This document shows, piece after piece, positions 8,411 through 17,698 of a stretch of 64,000 bases of DNA. The notes below the pieces were generated by a model. That model saw only the letters and a program-made list of their open reading frames with translations. It did no database searches and had not been told where the DNA came from. A program made the translations under genes and the position numbers. Numbering within the stretch: the first letter of the stretch is position 1; the number at the start of each line of letters is the position of its first letter. The stretch spans positions 1 to 64,000 of the forward strand of contig NZ_WLYI01000028.1 in assembly GCF_009707515.1 (NCBI RefSeq), given 5' to 3'. This stretch comes from Pseudomonas karstica. Lineage in GTDB: Bacteria; Pseudomonadota; Gammaproteobacteria; Pseudomonadales; Pseudomonadaceae.

Positions 8411-9862
8411 TTATTCAGTGCGCGTGGCTGGGGTGGTCGACGCCACGTTGTCGGCGTTGAAACCGCCCCCCAGGGCCTGCATCAATTGAATCGAAAGATC
8501 GATTTGCTCGGCATTCAGGCTGGCCAGCTGGCGCTGGGCCTGCAGCAATTGCTGCTCGATGCTGAGCACGTCCAGGTAATTACCGATACCTGAGCCGTAA
8601 CGCTGGACGGCGGTGGCGTAGGACTGCTGGGCAATCTCGGTGGCGTGCTGCTGAGCCTGAATCTGCCGGGCGGTATCGCGCAGTTGCGACAGTGTGTTGC
8701 CGACATCACCCAAGGCTTGCACCAGGGTTTTGTTGTACTGGGCCACGGCCAGGTCGTAGTCGGCATCCCGCGCATCAAGGTCGGCCCGCAGGCGTCCACC
8801 CTCGAAAATCGGCAGGGAAATGGTCGGCGCGATATTGAAGAAGCGACTGGCGGAACCAAACATCGCATCCCCCAGCAACGACTCGGCCCCGGCGCTCGCG
8901 CTCAGGTTGAGGTTGGGGTAGAAGTTGGCTTTGCTGGCGGCAATGTTCTTGCTGGCCGCTTCCACACGCCAACGAGCAGCGATCAGGTCAGGGCGACGGC
9001 CCAGCAACTCGGCGGGCAGCACCGACGGCACGGCAACCGCACTGGGCTTGAGCACGTTCGGCCGGGCCAGTTCATTGCCGCGATCCGGACCTTTGCCCAG
9101 TAACACCGCCAAGGCGATCCTGGCGCTCTGCAGTTTTTTCTCGGCGTCGATCAGTTGCGACTCAGAGCTGGCTTCCAGGCTTTCGGTTTGCTGGTACTGG
9201 TACTGGCTGTCGATGCCGGAACTCAGACGACGCTTGCCCAGGTCGAGCATTTGCCGGGTGCGCTTCAGATCATCATTGGCCAGGTCACGAACGATATGGG
9301 CTTGGCCCAAGTCGCTGTAGGCCTTGGCCACATCGGCGGCCAGGGTCAGGTGCGCCGCCTGCTGATCGATTTCGCCAGCACGGGCCTGGCCCAATGCAGC
9401 TTCCCAGGCAGCACGCTGGCCGCCCCAGAGATCGAAGTTGTAGTTAAAGCCGGCGCTGATGTTGCGCACGGTAGAGTAAGCATCGCCCTCGCCTCGCGGG
9501 TCCTGATCCTTGGCCAGGCGTGAACGACTCACACCGGCGCTGGCGTCCAGGGTTGGCATGCGCGCGGCATTGGCGGCGTAGGCAGCGGCCTGTGCTTGGT
9601 GGGCACGGGCGCTGGCCACTTGCATGTCGGGGCTGTCGCGCAGGGCTTCCTCGATCAGACCATCGAGTTGTGGGTCGCCGAGGCTTTTCCACCAGCCGGC
9701 TTTTGGCCAGGCGGCCGGCGACAGGGTCACACCGCTCAAGGACTTGCTGGTTTGCAGGTTGTTGGCCTCAAGGCGTTTGCCTTCGGTGTCCAGGCCTCGG
9801 TAGTTGGCGCAACCGGCCATGCTCATGGCCGCCAGCACCAGGCAAAGGGCACGCGTGTTCAT
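8411..9862 (-). CDS. Outer-membrane efflux channel lipoprotein (OprM/NodT family)
   Basis: TolC-fold outer-membrane factor of 483 residues with a lipoprotein signal: a short hydrophobic leader ends in MAGC, which gives an N-terminal lipid-modified Cys near residue 18. Two repeated outer-membrane efflux domains follow, including the LGRRPDLIAARWRVEAASKN segment typical of NodT/OprM proteins. It would be the exit duct for the EmrAB pump encoded downstream. Its start touches the stop of the MarR gene. Confidence 0.92.
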   Translation of the reverse strand: MNTRALCLVLAAMSMAGCANYRGLDTEGKRLEANNLQTSKSLSGVTLSPAAWPKAGWWKSLGDPQLDGLIEEALRDSPDMQVASARAHQAQAAAYAANAARMPTLDASAGVSRSRLAKDQDPRGEGDAYSTVRNISAGFNYNFDLWGGQRAAWEAALGQARAGEIDQQAAHLTLAADVAKAYSDLGQAHIVRDLANDDLKRTRQMLDLGKRRLSSGIDSQYQYQQTESLEASSESQLIDAEKKLQSARIALAVLLGKGPDRGNELARPNVLKPSAVAVPSVLPAELLGRRPDLIAARWRVEAASKNIAASKANFYPNLNLSASAGAESLLGDAMFGSASRFFNIAPTISLPIFEGGRLRADLDARDADYDLAVAQYNKTLVQALGDVGNTLSQLRDTARQIQAQQHATEIAQQSYATAVQRYGSGIGNYLDVLSIEQQLLQAQRQLASLNAEQIDLSIQLMQALGGGFNADNVASTTPATRTE

Positions 9863-10332
9863 TACTTACCCACCCGTTGAAGGGTGATGGCATCACCCGC
9901 AGCTATCAGAATTTTCTTGAGGATGTGTTCCAGGGTCTGCAACTCGCCCGGCTCCAGGGCACTGGCCAGTTGGTTAAGCGCCTGGGCACCGATGTGCGGC
10001 AGCATGTCCGCCAATCGCTGGCCCTCAGGCGTGAGCACCAACTGCACTTGACGCCGGTCCTGCTCGGAACGTTTGCGCGCCAACAGTTCCTTTTGCTCCA
10101 GGCGGTCGAGCATGCGGGTCATCGAACCGCTGTCCAGGGACAGGTTGCGGCACAACTCGGCCGGAGTATCGACGCCGTACTGAGCCATGATGATCAATAC
10201 CTTGAACTGCGCGGCAGTGATGCCGTGGGGTTCCATGTGGGTGTCGATAATCCGGTCTTTGAGCAAGGCTGCACGACCCAGCAACAGGCCGAGGTGGCAG
10301 TTGTGGAAGTTTTCAGGGGTGAAGTGCTTCAT
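9862..10332 (-). CDS. MarR-family repressor of the efflux operon
   Basis: Winged-helix regulator of 156 residues. The wing region reads SLDSGSMTRMLDRLEQKELLARKRSEQDRR, typical of MarR. It is the first gene of the operon, with its stop overlapping the next start, so it is co-transcribed with the pump it controls. Two palindromic boxes in its promoter are the likely operators. Inducing ligands are expected to be small aromatics or drugs, as for EmrR, but the sequence does not say which. Confidence 0.92.
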   Translation of the reverse strand: MKHFTPENFHNCHLGLLLGRAALLKDRIIDTHMEPHGITAAQFKVLIIMAQYGVDTPAELCRNLSLDSGSMTRMLDRLEQKELLARKRSEQDRRQVQLVLTPEGQRLADMLPHIGAQALNQLASALEPGELQTLEHILKKILIAAGDAITLQRVGK

Positions 10333-10349
10333 CGAGTCCTGCCTATTGA

Positions 10350-10404
10350 CTGCCTAGGCAGCGAATGTATGACAGGATATTACTGCCTAGGCAGTGAATG
10401 TCAA
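10350..10404 (-). promoter_or_regulatory. Sigma70-type promoter with two MarR palindromic operators
   Basis: On the minus strand a TTGACA -35 (10399-10404) and a TAATAT -10 (10377-10382) are 16 bp apart. Two copies of CTGCCTAGGCAG occur, one filling the spacer (10383-10394) and one downstream of the -10 (10350-10361). Their centres are 33 bp apart, about three helical turns, and each is followed on the plus strand by GAATGT. A repressor bound to both would block polymerase binding and escape. Confidence 0.85.
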
Positions 10405-10544
10405 CCCAATAGTTAGGTTGCTTGGTAGCGTGTCGTCGCAGAATGGGTGATATCGCGGTAGGGATGCAGTCGCTGTGTGCTTGTTCGAGATTGCGGTTTT
10501 AACCGCACTCTTGAGCAGGCACACATTTTTGATCGACGGCGGGG

Positions 10545-13500
10545 CTAGAAATCCCGTTTATAGAAAATATCCAACGAGCTGGCCACGCCGCTGGCCACTT
10601 CCAGGTACACCCTTTTGCTCAGTAAATACCGCAAGGCAATGGTATTGGCCGGCTCAAACACCCCCACGCCATAGCGCAAGCTGAGTTTTTCCGAGATTTT
10701 GCCGCTGGCCACCACGGCCGTGTTGTTGCCGCTGCCCTGGGTATCGAGTTCGAAATCCTGGATACCGAGGTTTTTGGCAATGTCTGAGGTCACTCCGGCA
10801 CTGCCCATCAAGCCCAAGCCCAATGCCGCCTGGGCCAGCATATTGTTGTCTTCGCCGGTGGTGCTCAACGGACGCCCCAGCACCAGGTAAGACAGCGCCT
10901 GTTCCTGGCTCATGGCGGGTTCGGAAAAGATTTGTGTGGTCGGTTGTTCGGCGCTACCGCTCAAGCGAATGCCGGCGATCACATCGTCGGTCTTACGAAT
11001 AGCTTCGATGTCCAGGTAAGGCTGGTCGAGGGGCCCGGCGAACAGCAGGCGTGCGCGGCGCACGTTGAGGCGCTGGCCGTAGGCGCGATAGCGGCCGTCG
11101 TTGAGCCACAGTTCGCCACGGGTGTCCATGTTGTCGCCGATATGCACACGGCCTTGCACCTTGGCGGTCAGGCCGAAGCCGGCAAAGCTCAACGTGTCTT
11201 CACCCACCACCACGTTGATATCCATGGCCATGGCCATCGGCGGTTTGCCTTCCTCGGTCTGGCTGCCGACGATCACCGTGTCATCGGAGACCTTGACCGT
11301 CGACGGTGGCAGTTCGCGCACGGTGATCTCACCGCGAGGAATGTGCACGTCGCCGGCAATCGCCAGCTTGTCGTTCTTCAGGGTGATTTTCAGGTCGGGG
11401 GCCACTTCCAGTTCCGCGTAGGGTTCAACGGTGACCGGCAGTTGCTTACCTTGCAGGCTGATATCCACCGCCAGTGCCTGGCCCCAGTTGATCTGGCCCT
11501 TCACGCTGCCCTGCCCGGCCTTGCCGCTTTTCCAGCCCCCATTGAGCTGTACGCTTTCGCCGGCGATCAAGGCCTGGACGTTCAGGTCTTCAAGGCTGAT
11601 GGGTAATTCAGGCCCGGAAATCTCACCGCCTACCAGGTTCACGCTGCCGTTGACCAGGGGCGCCAGCAGGCCACCAGACAGCCGACCACTGCCATTGAGC
11701 TTGCCGTGGAGTTTCTCCACCATCGGCACAAACGGCCGGGCCACCGCCAGGTCCAGGCCGGTCAGGCTGAAGTTGCCAGTCAACGGTTTGTTCTTCGCCA
11801 ACGGGTTGATCTGGGCCTGCAGCAGCAATTCCCCCAATTTGCCGCCATGGAAATTCAGCTGGGTATCGATGCGCTTGGGGTTAAGGGTGGTTTCCAGCTT
11901 GAGGGTGTCATAAGGGAAATCCAGCCATTGGTCATTGTCCTTGATCCGCAGCGTGCCACCGCTGGCATCTACTGCCACCACGCCTTTGGGGCCACTGGCC
12001 GGCAAGTCGAGCTGCACGTCGGCGTTGAGTTTGCCCTGCCAGGCGAAATCCTTGGGCAGCCACTGCGCCAGGCTATCGATGGGAAATTGCTTGAGGTGAT
12101 AACGCAGCTTGGGCTCGGGCATCAGGCGCTGGTCTTCACCGCACAGACTGGCGGGGCCAGACACCCAGCAGTGGGCGGCAAACGTCAGCTTGCCATCGGC
12201 CAGGCGTTCGATTTTCGCCGGGGCTTGCAGCCTCCAGTCCTGGCCACCGGCCTGCACATCGCCGCTGGCCAGGCGCCCGCGCCAGTTGCCCTTGTCCAGG
12301 TTGCCGTCGAGAGCCAGGGCCAGCTTGACCAGTGGCCCCTTGAGATCAAGCTGGACTTTCTGCTTCTTGATATCGCCCTGGGCGCTGGCGGTCAGGGTAC
12401 CAACCTGGGTTTCGCCGGCTTGAATACCAGTGCCCGTCAGGTCGATGTTGGCCCGTTGGGCGCTGTCGAGGCTGGCGCCCAGGGTCAGGTTGCGCAGACG
12501 CTTGTCTTCAAACGCCAGTTGCTGGCCCAGCAGGTTGAATTTGCCTTGGGGAGCCTGCAAGGTGCCAGCCACGTCGAGCCGACCGTTGACCTGCCCGCGC
12601 AGTTGCGGCCACAACTGGGCCAGGCGTGCCAGCTTGATATCGATCTGCCCGGCCAGGCGCTGTTGCAGGCTGCCGCTGCCATGGATGCGGTTGTCACCGA
12701 GGCGGATATCCAGGGCGCCAAGGGTCCATTGTTCGCCCCCGCCTTCGGCGCGGGCCTGCAATACCACAGGTTGGCCGCGCAACCGCCCCTTCAGATCGAG
12801 GTCGGCGTTGAGCATCAGCCGTTGGTTTTTTATCTCACCCTTGCTGCGCAATGGTCCGGCGAGCGTACCTGGCAACTGAGCGACCCAGTACGCCGGGTTG
12901 ATCGCCGACAGGTCCAGCGCAGTGTCCCAGGCGATACCGTCGGCGAATTGCAGGTTCAGGTGGCCTTCGGCCTTGCCCTGGCCGGCCGCCAACTTCAGCT
13001 CGGGCAGGAACACTTGCCTGAGGTCGCCACTGAACGGGCTGCTCAGGCTGAACTGGCCGGCCGGGCCATCGAGGTCGGCCTTGAAGTTGCCGAGGTAGTT
13101 GCCGTCCTTATAGGAAACCTCACCATTGAAGGTGCGCAAGACCACTTGGGGTTCATCGATCAACGGGTAGAGGCGATGCCAGGGAAAGTCCAGCCAGTCG
13201 AGTTTCGCCTCGGCACTGAAGCCTTGCTGCCAATCCAATTGAGCGCTGAGCTTGAGGCTTTGCTGGTCACCGGCATTCAGGTCGAGCCCGGCGATTTGCG
13301 CGCCCTTGGCGTTGACCTTGCCTTGCAGCAGCAGGTCCACCGGACCTTTTTCGGCGGGCAAGACTGCCTTGCCCAGCAGTTGGTAACCATCTTTCAGGTC
13401 GCCCTTAGCCGTCAGATCAAGCTGATTGAGTTGCAGGGTATCGGGCAAATCGGCACTGGCCTTGAAACCGTCAGCGGTGATGTGCAGCTGTGCTGGCAGG

Positions 13501-14219
13501 TTTTCAACCAAAGGCTGCAGCTCGCCGCTGAGCGTGGCCGGCAGGTAGCCACTGCTGGTGGCATCGAGCCTGAGGGTCTTGAGCAAGTCGCCATCAACCT
13601 TGAGGGCCACGGCCCACGGCGCCCCACCGGGGGCGTAAGGCAAACTCAGGTTACCGGTGGCCGTCAGTGGCCAGTCGCCGGTGGGTTGCAGTAAACCGGA
13701 CAGGTCCAGGGCCAGGCCATCCCGTTGCAGGCGCACCGAATCGATCTTCATCCCTTCGGCGGTCCAGTGGGCCGCCAATTGCAGCTCCTTGAGTGCTTCG
13801 CTGCCGTTGAACAGCAAGCGGGCGATATGCACTTCACCCAGCTCGATCGCCACCGGCAGCTTCAGCTGCGGCAAAGCGATGGGGCCGCTGCTGTCTTCAG
13901 TGCTCGGTGGAAACTGCAGGCTGACCTGCTCCACATCCAGTTGGTTGATGCACAGGGTCATGCGCATCAGGCATGCCGGTGACCAGTCGAATTTCGGCGC
14001 GTTGAGCTCGACCCGGCTGCTGTCTTGTTCCCACAGCAAGTGATCGGCGCGCCATTGCCCACCCAGGCGCCCCTGGAAATTGTCCACGGTCAAGCCCGGC
14101 ACCTGACTCAATGCCCAGCGGCTGCCCGCCTGGGTGCCCAGCACTGACCACAGGGTCAACACCAGCAACGCCAGGACGGCAAGAATCGCCAGCCCCGCTA
14201 TTTTCAAACCACGCGTCAC
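10545..14219 (-). CDS. tamB: TamB, inner-membrane AsmA-like bridge protein (DUF490)
   Basis: Very long protein of 1224 residues with a single N-terminal TM (IAGLAILAVLALLVLTLWSVL) followed by repetitive beta-rich sequence. The conserved DUF490 C-terminus ends with ASSLDIFYKRDF. TamB spans the periplasm and works with TamA in outer-membrane protein assembly or phospholipid transport. It starts with GTG and overlaps the tamA stop by 4 bp, so the pair is coupled. Length fits the family. Confidence 0.95.
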   Translation of the reverse strand: MTRGLKIAGLAILAVLALLVLTLWSVLGTQAGSRWALSQVPGLTVDNFQGRLGGQWRADHLLWEQDSSRVELNAPKFDWSPACLMRMTLCINQLDVEQVSLQFPPSTEDSSGPIALPQLKLPVAIELGEVHIARLLFNGSEALKELQLAAHWTAEGMKIDSVRLQRDGLALDLSGLLQPTGDWPLTATGNLSLPYAPGGAPWAVALKVDGDLLKTLRLDATSSGYLPATLSGELQPLVENLPAQLHITADGFKASADLPDTLQLNQLDLTAKGDLKDGYQLLGKAVLPAEKGPVDLLLQGKVNAKGAQIAGLDLNAGDQQSLKLSAQLDWQQGFSAEAKLDWLDFPWHRLYPLIDEPQVVLRTFNGEVSYKDGNYLGNFKADLDGPAGQFSLSSPFSGDLRQVFLPELKLAAGQGKAEGHLNLQFADGIAWDTALDLSAINPAYWVAQLPGTLAGPLRSKGEIKNQRLMLNADLDLKGRLRGQPVVLQARAEGGGEQWTLGALDIRLGDNRIHGSGSLQQRLAGQIDIKLARLAQLWPQLRGQVNGRLDVAGTLQAPQGKFNLLGQQLAFEDKRLRNLTLGASLDSAQRANIDLTGTGIQAGETQVGTLTASAQGDIKKQKVQLDLKGPLVKLALALDGNLDKGNWRGRLASGDVQAGGQDWRLQAPAKIERLADGKLTFAAHCWVSGPASLCGEDQRLMPEPKLRYHLKQFPIDSLAQWLPKDFAWQGKLNADVQLDLPASGPKGVVAVDASGGTLRIKDNDQWLDFPYDTLKLETTLNPKRIDTQLNFHGGKLGELLLQAQINPLAKNKPLTGNFSLTGLDLAVARPFVPMVEKLHGKLNGSGRLSGGLLAPLVNGSVNLVGGEISGPELPISLEDLNVQALIAGESVQLNGGWKSGKAGQGSVKGQINWGQALAVDISLQGKQLPVTVEPYAELEVAPDLKITLKNDKLAIAGDVHIPRGEITVRELPPSTVKVSDDTVIVGSQTEEGKPPMAMAMDINVVVGEDTLSFAGFGLTAKVQGRVHIGDNMDTRGELWLNDGRYRAYGQRLNVRRARLLFAGPLDQPYLDIEAIRKTDDVIAGIRLSGSAEQPTTQIFSEPAMSQEQALSYLVLGRPLSTTGEDNNMLAQAALGLGLMGSAGVTSDIAKNLGIQDFELDTQGSGNNTAVVASGKISEKLSLRYGVGVFEPANTIALRYLLSKRVYLEVASGVASSLDIFYKRDF

Positions 14220-15943
14220 AGCTCAGGCCCCATTGAAAAGTGCAAACGAATGCCGCCCGGGTCTTCCAGCGCATGCGCCAGGTCGAGACGGATCGGCCCT
14301 ACCGGGGAGACCCAGCGTACGCCGACGCCGACGCCGATTTTCAGGCTAGGCAGGTCGAGGTTGTTGAAGGAGTTGCCCTGATCGATAAAGGTCGCGACCC
14401 GCCACTTTTCGGCGATGGAATATTGATACTCGGCGCTCAGGGCCACCATGTAGCGACCACCGATACGGTCACCCCGGTCGTTTTCCGGCGACAGCGTCTG
14501 GTACTCGTAACCGCGCACGCTCTGGTCGCCACCGGCAAAGAAGCGCAAGGACGGTGGGATGGATTTGTAGCCGTTGGTGGCACTGCCGCCGACCTGGGCC
14601 CGACCGAGGAAGCGGTGCTTGTCCCATACAGTGGTCAAACCCTTGATCATCGCCGTGCCATAGAGCAGGTTGGTATCGGACATCAACCCTTCCTTGGCCG
14701 CCCGGGTCTCGAATTGCAGGCGATAACCGTTGTGCGGGTCAATGCGATTGTCGCTGCGCAAGTAGGAATAGCTGACGCCAGGCATCAGCAGATTGCTCAG
14801 GCCCGAATCATTGCCCAAGCGATACTCTTCACGCTGCCATTTCAACGAGATCACCCGTGTCCAGCCACTGGGCAACTTGCTGTGCCACTCGGGCCCGATT
14901 GTCAGCAATTTACTCAGGGTGTCGGTGTTGGCTATTTCTTCATTCTGATAACCACCGGCAAAACGCAGTTTGTCGGTCAACGGCGGGTCGAGGGGAATGT
15001 CGTACCACAGCCCGACGTTCTGCCGCGGTGCCGACAGCTCTGCCTCCCAACCATAACTGTGCCCCTGGGGGTTGACCCAGTGCCGGGTCCAGTTGGCCTT
15101 GCCGCGCGGTCCGACGTCGGTGGAGTAACCCAGGCCGAACCCCATGGTCCGGGGCTTGCGGGTTTCCAGTTGCACGGCGACCGGTATCACATCATTGGCC
15201 GCCGCAGCAGGCGCGGCGTCCACTCGTACGCCCTCGAAAAAGCCGCTGCCTTGCAGGGCCTGGTTGAGTTCGGCGATCAGTTCGGAGTCGTAGGGCGCGC
15301 CGCTCTTGAACGGCACCATGCGTTGCAGCAGCTCTTCATCGAAGGGCGTATCGCCGGCAAAGCTGACCTCGCCCAAGGCATAGCGCGGACCGCTGTCGTA
15401 AATGAGTTCGATATCGGCCACGCCTGCCTGGGGGTCAACAGAGAGTTTCTGGCGGGTAAAACGACCGCTGAAAAATCCGAAGCGCGAGGCCTGGTTCTGG
15501 ATCAGGCGCTTGGCATCTTCATAGTGGCCGTGGTTAAGCGCAGCGCCGGACTTGAGGTCGTCGCTGGCAGGCACACGAAAGGACTTGAGGGCGGCCGCCG
15601 GCCCCTCAACCCGAATGGTCACATTGCGCAAATGCACCGGCTCGCCGGGGTCGATCGTGAGGATCAGGCGAGGATTCTTGCCACCCTTGACGTCACTGGC
15701 AATCTGCGGCTGATAAAAACCAAGCGCCTGGGCGGCTTTGCGGGCCTGCTCCTCGGCGCCACGGCTGAAACGCAGCAGTGCTTCTTCATCACGGTCGCCA
15801 ACCCCGCCGATATAGCCCTCGATGTTGGCTTTCAACGCGTCGTTTGATGGTTTGATGCGTACGTCCAATTCGCTTTGCGCCAGCGCGCCACAGCTTGTGA
15901 ACAGCAGAATCAAGCCGCTGGTATATCTTCCTGGAAGCTTCAT
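14216..15943 (-). CDS. tamA: TamA, outer-membrane Omp85-family translocation protein
   Basis: Protein of 575 residues with a signal peptide (hydrophobic core GLILLFTSCGALAQS), N-terminal POTRA repeats over roughly residues 25-260 and a C-terminal bacterial surface antigen beta-barrel. The barrel region has RFFAGGDQSVRGYEYQTLSP, the conserved VRGY element of Omp85 proteins, and the chain ends FSMGPEL. It partners with TamB, encoded immediately downstream with overlapping ends. Confidence 0.95.
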   Translation of the reverse strand: MKLPGRYTSGLILLFTSCGALAQSELDVRIKPSNDALKANIEGYIGGVGDRDEEALLRFSRGAEEQARKAAQALGFYQPQIASDVKGGKNPRLILTIDPGEPVHLRNVTIRVEGPAAALKSFRVPASDDLKSGAALNHGHYEDAKRLIQNQASRFGFFSGRFTRQKLSVDPQAGVADIELIYDSGPRYALGEVSFAGDTPFDEELLQRMVPFKSGAPYDSELIAELNQALQGSGFFEGVRVDAAPAAAANDVIPVAVQLETRKPRTMGFGLGYSTDVGPRGKANWTRHWVNPQGHSYGWEAELSAPRQNVGLWYDIPLDPPLTDKLRFAGGYQNEEIANTDTLSKLLTIGPEWHSKLPSGWTRVISLKWQREEYRLGNDSGLSNLLMPGVSYSYLRSDNRIDPHNGYRLQFETRAAKEGLMSDTNLLYGTAMIKGLTTVWDKHRFLGRAQVGGSATNGYKSIPPSLRFFAGGDQSVRGYEYQTLSPENDRGDRIGGRYMVALSAEYQYSIAEKWRVATFIDQGNSFNNLDLPSLKIGVGVGVRWVSPVGPIRLDLAHALEDPGGIRLHFSMGPEL

Positions 15944-16007
15944 AGGCGCGGATGCTACACGAGCTTGGGAACATCATAGAACCCGGATTTGTCTGAATAA
16001 TTCTGCG

Positions 16008-16649
16008 CTAACCCGTTGCAACATGTAACACCTGCGGATTTGGATGAAAAAACACGTGTTCAAGGATCGGCCCTACTGCGACTTCGCCAATTTCTTCATA
16101 CCCCTGACGCTTGTAAAACTCCAGGTAAAGGGAGTTGCCAGTGTCCAGCACCACACCCGAAGAATGAGGGTCCTCGGCGCACCAGTTATGGACCGCTTCC
16201 AGCAATTGCTCGCCGTAGTGCTGGCCCTGGAATTGCGGATGAATCCCTAGCAGCGGGAGCATGTGCACCGCATCCGATGGCAGGCATGCCAGCACCGCCT
16301 GGTGGTATTCCAGGTAGCGCCGGGTACCGCGCACGCCGGTGCTCAGCCACATGCGCAATTGCCAGGCCCAGCTGTCGGTAATGCCCAGTCGTCGTTGTGG
16401 CGGAGCGATCAATGCGATGCCAATCAGCCGGTCATTGACCAGCAGCCCGATGGCCGGCAAGTCCTGCAAGAAGTGCTGCTTGACCAACTCGCGCACCGTG
16501 GCGCGCACCCGTTGTTCGTAACCAGGGCGCTCGGCTTCGAAGAGGTAGGCGAAGGTCGGCTCATGACGATACGCCTGGTACAACAGGGAGCGAGCTTCGC
16601 GGGAGTAGCCGCTGTCGAGCATGTGGATCTGGGTCGAGGTGTCAGGCAT
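16008..16649 (-). CDS. GNAT-family N-acetyltransferase
   Basis: Protein of 213 residues. The acetyl-CoA binding motif A is LLGIHPQFQGQHYGEQLLEA, with a later FYKRQGYEEIGE element typical of GNAT C-termini. The ATG at 16649 is preferred over an upstream TTG because a GGGGAG ribosome site precedes it. The substrate cannot be predicted. It lies between tamA and the divergent xthA and shows no operon link to either. Confidence 0.85.
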   Translation of the reverse strand: MPDTSTQIHMLDSGYSREARSLLYQAYRHEPTFAYLFEAERPGYEQRVRATVRELVKQHFLQDLPAIGLLVNDRLIGIALIAPPQRRLGITDSWAWQLRMWLSTGVRGTRRYLEYHQAVLACLPSDAVHMLPLLGIHPQFQGQHYGEQLLEAVHNWCAEDPHSSGVVLDTGNSLYLEFYKRQGYEEIGEVAVGPILEHVFFHPNPQVLHVATG

Positions 16650-16795
16650 AACTGTTGTTCTCCCCTGGACGCGACTCAAAAGGCTGCGCTCTTATTATTA
16701 CGAGCCTTTGCGGTACAACTCGTTCATTGTAGCCGCTGGCTCCCATCCGACTTGTCGGCTAGCATCGTTGTTTTGCCAGGACCGGACCGCCGACC

Positions 16796-17608
16796 ATGAA
16801 AATCGTCTCCTTCAACATCAACGGACTGCGCGCGCGCCCTCATCAACTGGCGGCACTGATCGAGAAACATCAACCGGATGTGATTGGCCTGCAGGAAACC
16901 AAGGTTCACGACGACCAGTTTCCATTGGCCGAGGTGCAAGCCCTGGGTTATCACGTGTATTACCACGGGCAAAAAGGCCACTACGGTGTTGCTTTGCTCT
17001 CACGCCAGGAACCGCTGGCGGTGCACAAAGGTTTTGCCAGTGACGACGAAGACGCCCAGCGGCGGTTTATCTGGGGCACTTTCGCCGATACCAACGGCAA
17101 CCCGATCACCATCATGAACGGCTATTTCCCACAAGGCGAAAGCCGCGACCACCCCACCAAATTTCCGGCCAAACAACGTTTCTACGAAGACCTGCAACAG
17201 TTGCTGGAGAGCCAGTTCAGCAATGACCAGGCGGTGGTGGTGATGGGCGACGTGAATATTTCCCCGCAAGACTGCGACATCGGTATCGGTGCCGACAATG
17301 CCAAGCGTTGGCTGAAGACCGGCAAGTGCAGCTTCCTCCCGGAAGAACGTGAGTGGTTGGCCCGCTTGAAGAATTGGGGCCTGGTGGACAGCTTCCGCCA
17401 TTTGAACCCGGATGTGGTCGACCGCTTCAGCTGGTTCGACTATCGCAGCCGTGGTTTTGAAGATGAGCCCAAGCGTGGGCTGCGGATTGACTTGATCATG
17501 GCATCCCAAGGTTTGCTGCCTCGAGTCAAGGACGCCGGCGTGGACTATGATTTGCGCGGCCTGGAAAAGCCGTCCGATCATGCGCCGATCTGGCTTGAGT
17601 TGAGCTGA
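16796..17608 (+). CDS. xthA: Exodeoxyribonuclease III
   Basis: Mg-dependent DNA repair enzyme of 270 residues with AP endonuclease and 3'-5' exonuclease activity. Family signatures are the N-terminal KIVSFNINGLRAR, the metal-binding Glu in LQETKVHD, GDVNISPQDCD, RIDLIMAS and the C-terminal catalytic SDHAPIW. Complete and of normal length. Confidence 0.96.
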   Translation: MKIVSFNINGLRARPHQLAALIEKHQPDVIGLQETKVHDDQFPLAEVQALGYHVYYHGQKGHYGVALLSRQEPLAVHKGFASDDEDAQRRFIWGTFADTNGNPITIMNGYFPQGESRDHPTKFPAKQRFYEDLQQLLESQFSNDQAVVVMGDVNISPQDCDIGIGADNAKRWLKTGKCSFLPEEREWLARLKNWGLVDSFRHLNPDVVDRFSWFDYRSRGFEDEPKRGLRIDLIMASQGLLPRVKDAGVDYDLRGLEKPSDHAPIWLELS

Positions 17609-17698
17609 TCTGCCTCGCCCCACAGAGACCACCGTCATATTTATGCAACTTGCCTGACTTAATCTTCCGGCACTTCCTTGGTTTGAGAAGGTGCCGGC

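Noticed and set aside
11706..13694. Long plus-strand frame of 662 codons opposite tamB
   Set aside because: It is the antisense shadow of a clear tamB gene; GC-rich codon bias keeps the opposite frame open. It has no ribosome site or family motif.
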